Of a DNA stretch of 64,000 nucleotides, positions 56,871-64,000 are shown piece after piece (within the stretch, counting starts at the first letter, position 1; every line of letters starts with the position of its first letter). This DNA comes from Ignelater luminosus (Eukaryota > Arthropoda > Insecta > Coleoptera > Elateridae). The notes under the pieces were generated by a model. The model was not told the origin of the DNA. It worked only from the letters and a program-made list of their open reading frames with translations, and searched no databases. A program made the position numbers and the translations under genes. The DNA lies in assembly GCA_011009095.1 (NCBI GenBank), contig VTPC01000639.1:62001-126000 (forward strand), given 5' to 3'.

Positions 56871-58465
56871 TTATAAAATTATTTTGTAGTACTGGGAAGC
56901 TGGTACTGCTGTTTTATTGTTTAAGTCTTCAAACTGACAAATGAAGTGTTTGAAATGAATCATTTCATCATCAAGTTCAATGTCACAAGAGTAACGTTTT
57001 GCAAATCTTTCCTCTTTGATTTGTGCTTCATCTTTAGAAGGGAAGTCATAAAGAAAACCAAATAGTGATTGAACTTGCTTATAAACTTTCAAACAGTTAG
57101 AAAGTTCCACGTTTAACTTGTTCAGTAGTGGTAAATAAGCTTCAATCTTGGATCTTTCTCCTCCTTGAAGTACTATGTCTTCAGCGTTACCGTCGTCAAA
57201 TTGTCGCTTTCTGGCCCGCTTTCGCTTGCTCTCATCCTCATCACAATATCTTAAGTTATTGGCTTTATTCTCATAGAAATTAAAATTTTCTCTCTGAGAC
57301 TTTAAGACATCTAAGAGTGGATTTAGAAGACGAACGGCACTTGGAAGTTCTATTGCTTCACTTTGCAGAGAAGTGCTAACTGCATCAATGTGGTCGATGA
57401 TGGTTGCCCAAAAGTCCGTCGTGATGAAATTTTCCTTCTTGGACATTTCTTTCAATAGGCAATTAGCCTCATGAATTGTTCTTGGTTTTTGACTCTTACC
57501 ATTAGAAATACTTTGCAAAGCATTTTGAAAACTATTGTAGCCCTTAAATAAGGCTCTTGTCGCGTTGGATCTAGCGCTCCACTTTGTGACGTTTACTTTT
57601 ATGAGAACTAGAACACGGTTTGTTTGATCACTCTGGTTAACTTGATCAAAATATTTCATCATAACCGTCTAACGATGGGTTAAAGCAGAAAAGAAGTTAT
57701 ACAATGCCTGAACAAATCTAAAGGAAGAAATTGCGCCAATACCACTTTTAACGGCGCTCACTCCAACTAATTTAAGCGAGTGTGCTGCATATAAATTGCA
57801 AGCTTATTGATATTGGAAATATGGGATTGAAAACCATTGTAGCGGCCTGACATGTTGGCCGAGTTATTATAAGATTGCCCTTACATATTGTTAATGTCGA
57901 TGCTATACTTATTTAAGAAATTCAATACGGTTGTGGAAAGCGTTTCTCAAGTGTGATTGCCTATAGGAATGAATGTGATAGAACGATCATTCACTTCTTT
58001 ATCAGACGATCTAACATATGTCATCACTACAGTTACTTAAGAACGCTTAAAGAATAATACTTTGTTTCTTTGATTTTTTCTACAATAACATTCAAAACCT
58101 TGTTCCCTATTATTTCAATCACTTCTTCGCAAATCGTGGAAGATAAATAAGCGGGTTTTCCTCTGCCCTGATTACCATTTATGGCTAAATGAGAACTGAA
58201 AAAGAATCGTACTCCGCAATTAACTTTAAAATCTCCAAGTAGTTGCCATTAGTTTGTGAACCACAAACCACATCGCCACGGAAAGCTACTTCACGTGACG
58301 AGGGAAACTTGACTGTGGATACTACACGTCTCACAACTTGAATCCAATATTCACGTTCTTTGTTGAACTGAGCTTCCAAAGAGCTGTTGATTCGTCCCTG
58401 TTTTGTTTATTAGTGTCCGAATACCTGATCTATGAGCGGTAAATTTTTTCACTATGATGCAAGTC
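56871..58465 (-). pseudogene. ZMYM1-like hAT transposase, core and C-terminal part
   Basis: Read right to left: HHSEKIYRS (about 58465), INSSLEAQFNKEREYWIQVV and RRVVSTVKFPSSREVAFRGD (about 58385-58290), then GNYLEILKLIAEYD (about 58250-58206). After stops comes a decayed DUF4371-type core (NIGKPAYLSS-like, EEVIEIIGNKVLNVI near 58150-58085; YDNSANMSGRYNG-like near 57890-57840). The 263-codon frame 57662-56871 follows: KVNVTKWSARSNATRALFKG (57590-57531), LLKEMSKKENFITTDFWATI (57452-57393), KRKRARKRQFDDGNAE (57220) and SLFGFLYDF (57065). TxWSAR...FDDGNA is typical of ZMYM1-like/DUF4371 hAT proteins. It would bind and excise hAT ends. Stops in the core show it is dead, though the last frame is long. 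Confidence 0.65.
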
Positions 58466-58471
58466 TACACC

Positions 58472-58545
58472 TGCAGTGCTCAAGCCAATGCCTGCAGGAC
58501 TCAAACCAATGAATGCAGGGCCGAAGTGAACGCCTGAAGCGCTAC
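58472..58545. repeat. 21-bp tandem repeat, about 3.5 copies
   Basis: Units start at 58472, 58493, 58514 and 58535 with TGCAG or TGAAG (for example TGCAGGACTCAAACCAATGA). Because 21 is a multiple of 3, the minus strand reads as a seven-residue repeat such as AGIGLST and AFIGLSP. It sits at the edge of the insertion in the hAT coding region. Confidence 0.6.
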
Positions 58546-58974
58546 TTTATATAATGATATCAACTACAACAATCTACTACAATTTTACCCTTCTAACTTT
58601 AACTTTAGTAAATTCGTTGATTAGGGATATGCAGTCTAGACTGGCAGTTAATGTAGATTCAATAGAAATTAATGACATATTTTTAAGTTTTGTCTGGCTT
58701 ATTAAACTTCTTTCGGCGAGCGCTCGCCAACAACGCTTCTGCACCAGAAACCGAAACCAAAGGGTACCGAAAGCGCTTAGGCAGAGACGTGCGATAAATC
58801 ATAAATCGTATACATCAATATCGGAATAACATAGACCAATATATAAAAGCGTCACGTAAAGATTTTTAATTATTGAACGATTGAAATTGTATTTTGATTT
58901 TGCTGCTTATGCCGCTCCCTTATGGTGCCGCCTGATGCGGCCGCCTCTCTGTATCATAACACCGCACGGCCCTG
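58516..58974. mobile_element. Possible small hAT-type insertion within the hAT gene
   Basis: CAGGGCCG at 58516-58523 and its inverse CGGCCCTG at 58967-58974 enclose 459 bases. The segment separates transposase residues NASN (near 58995) and HHSEK (near 58465) that adjoin in family members. CAGGG ends are common in hAT MITEs. No clean 8-bp target duplication is visible (flanks AATGAATG and GATGAGCT are only partly alike), so the borders are tentative. Confidence 0.35.
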
Positions 58975-58979
58975 GATGA

Positions 58980-59500
58980 GCTGCATTGTCTTCCTACAGT
59001 TTCATTCAATTTGAAGCATTCTTCCAGTCAGAAAATCCATCAGCAAATTGTGTTCTTTCAGGTTCTCTAGAAAATACTCATGGAAAGCGGTATATGTTTC
59101 CATTTTTTTGGAGAGTACATAAGCCACTCTCATTTGATTTGCGCTTTACTTACATGTTTACAAAAGATCATGGAACGGGTGGGAACTCTCTTGCGATCTT
59201 CATACTGTCTGGTTATAGCTGAAAAATCGCCATCCAAATTTTGAGACTCTGCTGAATTTCTTGAACACCAGAACATCGTCACTTATGTTATATTTTGCCA
59301 TAATCCTATGTCATTTTGGTACTCTGGTTCAAATTTATTTCTAGTTTTCTTATGGAACTGAGTTTCCGGCTCCACTTCTCCTTCTTCCAGCATTTCAACA
59401 CTATCCTTTTTAGGTGACTGTTCAAGTAATAGATTTAGTACCTCTATTTCGACCATTTCATTTATATTATGTTTAGATGTAGTTTCACCTTCTGAACTTT
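58980..59500 (-). pseudogene. hAT transposase N-terminal part with TTF-type region
   Basis: On the minus strand an acidic leader (EMVEIEVLNLLLEQSPKKDS, about 59462-59403; EEGEVEPETQFHKKTRNKFE) leads to NDIGLWQN. After frame changes come EWLMYSPK (about 59126-59103) and VFSREPERTQFADGFSDWKN (about 59066-59007) plus ASN. W-L-x-Y-S followed by F...F-x-x-G-[FY]-x-[DN]-W-x-N is the TTF-type zinc-finger region of ZMYM-like hAT transposases. The expected Cys pair is no longer evident. This is the N-terminus of the protein whose core lies at 56871-58465. Confidence 0.6.
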
Positions 59501-59677
59501 AAACTAAGAGTTGTATGAACAACTAATCATAAAATAATAAAGATGTTATTATGTTGCAGTTTATAGCGTTCTTCTATTTGTGAGGCTTTTAAATGCGTCG
59601 GGCTCTCTCGGTACCCCCTTAAAATCTCAGGGCCCCTAGGCAACGGTCTATTTTGCCCAATTGGTAATCCGGCACTG

Positions 59678-61225
59678 CTGGGAATGACTGTATACAATCA
59701 TGTTGCATTACTTTGAAAAATTAAATCTTGTAATTAAATACTGCTTTTCGATCAATAGATAACTTCTAAAAGCCTTATGTCATTAATTAATTCCGCCTTC
59801 TTGTCTTTATTGTAATAATATTTGTGTGAGCAAGCCCCTTATATTTATAATGTTTGTAACTAAGAGAAAATATCATTTCTATTTCAGAAGTCGAGTTTAA
59901 AATGGTCTGCAAATATTAACTTCTCTTTTATATTTAAAAGCCTAGACATAGTAAATCTCGATAAGTATCAGACTGTGTTGACAAAGTAATGTATAGGCTA
60001 TTTTGAATTAATTTCTACTGCGTTTGGTTTCTTTATAAAATGATTATAAGTAGCGATAATTTTATTGTATTTAGAAACGTCGCTTTCTAACTTTCTATTG
60101 AAATTGGTTTTAGGATGTCATATACAGACAATTTATTGCTTACAGTGGAATAAGGATATCTTGTTCTATCCTGCAAAATAATTGTTTCTTGTTAACCAAT
60201 AGGGATGTACAACATTTAGGTCGTCCAGTAGGAAATGCCGCGACTGGTCAAGTTTAGAGAGCGGTTGCGTGTCTTGAATACTCTCTATCTTGTTGTTCCG
60301 GCAGAGTTTTCGTAGATTTAGAATTATCACTATGTCTAGTTGAGTTAAGAGCCTCTCCTGTAAGATTCCACGTTTAGCGAAACTGCAGTATTATGTTTCC
60401 TACGTGGAATTTAAGTGTGCGTGAAGGGTGTTTTCGATGGAAAAGAGATTTTACTTATAGCTTCAGATATCGTCCCATTCTAGTGACTACCGTGAAAATC
60501 TACTGCTGGGAGTAAATCTTCCAATTTAGTTGATATTAATTGAGTATTCTAATTCTCTGAATAAACAGGAAGTTAATCAATTATTATTGATCAAATCCGC
60601 TTAAGAATTTTAAGTCAAGGATTATCTTATTTATTATAACCACGCTACAGAAATCCACTTGAAGTCTCGAAAAAGCAACTGCGATGTTTTGCTCATAAGC
60701 AATGCGCGAAACGTTTGTAAATATACCTAAAAACATTTGTTTAGCCGTTGTGGAGTTAATGAAGTTGTAAGTCAACTCTGAAGGAAACACAATGGTTTGG
60801 TTGTTTACTTAATTATAACTCGTCTTGGAGTAACCTCACATCTTCTTCATGGTAATTCTGTTCAAGAGGATACCTAAGAATTGTAACCGCGTCAGCAGTT
60901 AAGAGATTAAAATACTTGTGCGCAATCCGTAATTAAATCCTTAACGTGTATATTCGATCTTTATAAACGAATGAGCCGACGTATCTAGTTATGTAAGTTC
61001 CAAACTATGTATACACCAGATGGCTATATAAAAGTGGACCTGGTCTACCTGTACATTCTAAGTTCTTGATTTATGACTTTAGTCTTAAACGGCCAAGTCG
61101 CGTTTATTCTGACAACTGGTCTTTGTTAAATCAGGAAGAGCGGTAAAATCTACATTTTGTTGCCTTCATTACAAAATAACGGAAAACTAACGAAATCACT
61201 TGGTACTTTTAAGTAAAATTAGCTG
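59678..61225. other. No gene recognised
   Basis: AT-rich to mixed sequence without motif. A minus-strand frame at 60584-60790 looks random. Confidence 0.4.
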
Positions 61226-61298
61226 TAAAATATGCATGCTTTTTTGTGTATTCTTCAAAATATGCATTTATTTTCAAAAACACTCAAAATATGCATCT
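61226..61298 (+). repeat. Short repeated AAAATATGCAT phrase
   Basis: AAAATATGCAT occurs three times (near 61226, 61257 and 61287) at about 30-base spacing, followed by further GCATCTGCA/CTGCATATG phrases. TATGCAT-type octamers are reminiscent of POU-factor sites, but this may be simple repeat drift. Confidence 0.4.
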
Positions 61299-61339
61299 GC
61301 ACATCTGCATATGTCTGACCCAGCCTGACTGGGGACTAA

Positions 61340-61620
61340 TCTGACGTGACGTGAAAACAACTCGGTAACTTTTAGATCGGTCCGAAAAACCCGAATGGCC
61401 CTAAAAACAAACCCTAAGGGCCGAGAAATACGAACGGTCCATCAGGCACGATGATCCGAACGGTCTAACAGGCTTGACAGGGCAGAGAGATCGAAACGTC
61501 CCGATAGATTCAAAAGACTCGAAGAGCTCAGAAGTCTAAAAGACCCGACATTCCAGATAGGCCCGACGGCCCGAAGAGTCCAAAAAGACGGACAGGCTCG
61601 AACGCACACAATTTCCTAAA
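61340..61620. repeat. Degenerate minisatellite of GGCCCGAA-like units
   Basis: Many variants of a short unit, roughly 9-10 bases long, recur: CCGAAAAACC, CCGAATGGCC, CGAACGGTCC, CCGAACGGTC, CCCGACGG, CCCGAAGAG. The minus strand gives a Gly-Leu-rich low-complexity frame ending in FGLFGPSGLSGMSGLLDF. It lies just upstream of the Transib-like gene, which may reflect the element's own subterminal repeats. Confidence 0.5.
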
Positions 61621-61841
61621 AGTAGCAGCAGGTAGATAAATCATCATGCCTGACTTAGCTGTATCGCTAAGCAACAATAAACAAGCTATCTCCTCTCTCC
61701 AAGTTGAATGCCTGTTTCGTAGCAACAATCGGAACTAATCGTTTCACTAAAGTGCACGTATTGATTATTGATGTTCTTAAAAATTAGTGTTATTCTAAAG
61801 TGAATATAATTTGTTTAGTGTTTAACCGTGTAAAAACAATT

Positions 61842-64000
61842 ATGGATCTTGATATAACAGGTAAACAAGCATCTTTTTTATTTACTTGAAATTCTGCATG
61901 GTCTGTTTATGATATTTAATTTAAAAATTTACAATCATGATTTATTTAGTTATAAAAAACAAATGTTTCGCGATATTCAAAAAATCTGTCAAACTTAAGA
62001 GTTCGTCCCTACTATATTTTTTATACTGACATGATGGTATAAGTCTGTTTTACAAAATCAAACCAAAACTAGCCGCCGAAATCTGCATATTTTCAATATA
62101 TAGCCTAATGAAATCTACAGAAAAAATGCCTTTTTTCCAAATTTATCTTAATTTTTATATAACAGTATTTTGGTATTGTTTCAGCAACAGCAAGAGGTTC
62201 GGGCTTACAAGTCGTGACTTGAAGACAATTGTTTGACCAAATGCAACAGCAAAATTTGCGTAGTATTGAGAAAAAATTGGAATATCTGGAAAACTGTATT
62301 TTGACTAATGCTAACTACCCAGGACAACGAAAAACTTTGTTAAAAAGACAATTTTCATATTTAAAAACCCAATTTAAACAATACACATAAAACTGAACAA
62401 GTTTTCATAAAAGATAATCAGTGGTTACAGGAAACTTTTGAAATTTCCAAAGTTATACAAAATATAAGCTCGGAGTGACCACAAAAATCATTTCAAGATT
62501 TAAGTGGCAGGAGCAAAAGAAAAAAGACAGAAGAAATTCGTACCATCATAGACCAAGAAATATTGTTCAGCGCAGCTCAGTCACAACTTCGTACTTGTGG
62601 AAAGAGGGATGCTTCCGCTCTACTTAAAGAAATTACTAGTTTACCAAGACGAGCAACACGATGTAAAGAAGCATATAATAAGTCTCTGCGAAAAAAAGAT
62701 AACCAGTTGACGCCATTACAAGCCCTTTGTATGTTTACGTAAGCCGACCTTTCAAGAAGACAATATGAAGTAATAAGAAATGGAAACAAAAATTTTTATC
62801 CAAGTTACAGCACGTTAAAAAAAGCAAAAATAGAGCGCTGTCCACCGAAAAAGGCATTGAGACTAACTGAAACTTGCGCGGAATTGAGATTACAACATTT
62901 ACTAGACCATAGCGTATCCCGATTGTTTACACATTTAGAAGAGGTTTTGGAAACATTAAACGAAAATGAGCGTAATACTTTAAAACTAAGGTCTAGATGG
63001 GGCTGCGATGAATTGCAACAGGCCCAGTTCAAACAGAGATTTAAAAATTATGCTAGAGATAGCAACATATTTTAAAGTAGTTTGGTATTACTCCAAGCAG
63101 TGTGTGGTGCAAACAAAAAAATTATTTGACAGAATCCTACACCTTCCTTCATCACGCTATTGTCGCCCTATTAGAATAAGATTTACAAAAGAATCCGTTG
63201 ATATAACAAAGGAAGAAATCAATTACTCTGAACAACAAATAAACTTCTTAAGTGAGACGGAAATTGTTTTAAAAGCAAAATCTTTTCGCGTCAAACATCT
63301 GATGATTCTGACAATGGTAGATGCAAAGGTATGCAATGCTGCTACACGGACCAACTCAACAATGAGATGTTACAATTGCGGCACATCATCCAAAGAATTT
63401 AATAATTTAAAAAGTAAAAAAGAAGTTGATGTAGAAGCTTTGAAATTTAGCCTTTCGATACTTCATGCAAGAATTCGTTTCGCTTCACCTATTGTATAAA
63501 CTTCCTGCAAGTTAAGATCTGAAAATGATAAATCCGTTGTCAAGAAAAAAAGGCAAAAATTCAACTAAAATTTAGACAAGAAACGGGCTTGTTAGTAGAC
63601 GTGCCGAAAGCTGGATTTGGTAATACTAATGATGGGAACACTAGCCGCAGATTTTTTGCGAATTCACAAATAGCAGCCGAAATAACCGGAATAGATTTCA
63701 ATTTGATTTGCCGATTGAAAGTCATTCTACAAGTTATATCAAGTGGCCATAAGGTCAATTTACAAAAGTTTGCCGAATATGGAATGGAAACAGCCAAAGT
63801 TTATGTAAACCTATATTCCTGGCATCCAATAACCCCAACTATGCACAAAATTCTCTTCCACGGTGCTATTGTGATGGAGAAAGCATTATTGCCGATCGGA
63901 CTTCTTTCTGCTTTCTAGAGAACTATGCAATTTCGACATAATAAATCGATTGCTGTTGAACACTAATCCTTTAGTTTCCAGTCTAAGACCAATTCCAAAA
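61842..64000 (+). pseudogene. Transib / RAG1-like DDE transposase, decayed, cut by window edge
   Basis: A possible first exon MDLDITA (ATG 61842, donor GTAAAC at 61861) joins in frame to 62185 after a CAG acceptor. A coiled region follows (LFDQMQQQNLRSIEKKLEYL, 62235-62294), then DLTRRQYEVIRNGNKNFYPS (62748-62807), ALRLTETCAELRLQHLLDHS (62851-62910) and RWGCDELQQAQFKQRF (62997). After a frame change come SRYCRPIRIRFTKESVDIT (about 63152) and LMILTMVDAKVC (63299; Asp 63320-63322) with a C-x2-C pair (63368 and 63377). Then come LHARIRF, GLLVDVPKAGFGNTNDGNTS (63589-63648; Asp 63631-63633), FF-NS, LQVISSGHKVNLQKFAEYGM and HKILFHGAIVM. These blocks parallel the RAG1 core: D600, the C-x2-C after it, D-x-GNAA (D708) and the E962 region. 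The last is missing (see findings). Stops, frameshifts and this deletion make it dead. Assignment is by motif pattern only. Confidence 0.6.
61861..62184 (+). other. Possible intron of the Transib-like gene
   Basis: GTAAAC at 61861 and TTGTTTCAG ending at 62184 enclose 324 AT-rich bases. Joining both sides leaves an open frame for 18 codons up to a TGA. An ancestral intron is plausible but not proven. Confidence 0.35.

Larger units (their letters stand above)
56600..59677 (-). mobile_element. hAT element coding a ZMYM1-like transposase, with an internal insertion
   Basis: Antisense element of about 3 kb. Its 5' end (59677) reads CAGTGCCGGATTACCAATTG on the minus strand, which fits hAT termini that begin CA(G/T)TGxxGG. 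The coding relic runs from about 59500 down to 56871. A matching 3' terminus was not proven; CAGTAGAAACGACGGGGCC at about 56584-56602 is a candidate. The coding region is interrupted at 58470-58980 by unrelated sequence. Confidence 0.6.

Noticed and set aside
58554-58829. 91-codon + strand frame with basic C-terminus
   Set aside because: Lies within the insertion that interrupts the hAT gene; no motif and no repeat partner seen.
1-64000. CRISPR arrays, rRNA or bacterial-type operons
   Set aside because: No regularly spaced repeats, no rRNA-like conserved blocks and no Shine-Dalgarno-linked gene runs; the window is eukaryotic.
1-64000. tRNA genes and tRNA-derived SINEs
   Set aside because: I looked for paired A-box/B-box sequences and cloverleaf ends and saw none that I could defend; a tRNAscan run would decide.

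Overview
The window is eukaryotic nuclear DNA, almost certainly from an insect with a large, AT-rich, transposon-laden genome. It has introns with GT-AG borders, no operons, long AT-rich stretches without coding signal, and a very high density of decayed mobile elements typical of arthropods (RTE-, R1-, Jockey- and CR1-like LINEs, piggyBac, hAT, Tc1/mariner, a Transib/RAG1-like element, a solo LTR and fold-back MITEs). I cannot name the species.

The only convincing host gene is the 3' end of a paired-class homeobox gene, most likely orthopedia (otp). A 156-base internal exon (2748-2903) and the terminal exon (4143-4420) lie on the + strand. Their phases match, and the terminal exon carries a Gly-rich run and a C-terminal OAR motif. 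The homeobox exons must lie to the left of the window. The intron in front holds an RTE-like LINE 3' end (304-1240) and an antisense hAT C-terminal fragment (1375-1770).

Everything to the right is a transposon graveyard. 5200-6720 is a faint array of diverged repeats, each carrying a piggyBac-like VDEQ motif. 7430-12640 is AT-rich and empty. 12780-14050 is an RTE-like LINE, followed directly by an R1-like LINE with RNase H (14080-17005). Next come a MITE end (17015-17292), a solo LTR with a 4-bp target duplication (17759-18107), another RTE remnant (18700-19640) and a DUF4817 Tc1/mariner-type N-terminus (21569-22010). 22564-26843 is a piggyBac split by a 5'-truncated Jockey LINE (23827-25890) with a perfect 15-bp target duplication. 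29201-30079 is a fold-back element. 32770-37060 is a GC-richer R1-like LINE. 41105-42960 is a DUF7869-type transposase-like pseudogene. 45640-49948 is a near full-length LINE with a PHD-type gag. 51640-52420 (-) is a DD37-type mariner relic. 52981-53949 is the 5' end of an RTE-like LINE. 54746-55228 is a MITE sharing ends with the fold-back element. 56600-59677 (-) is a ZMYM1-like hAT with an internal insertion. 61842 to the right edge is a Transib/RAG1-like transposase that has lost the segment expected to hold its third catalytic acid.

The coding relics have stops or frameshifts, so no autonomous element here looks active. Family assignments rest on motif recognition by eye; no database search was run.
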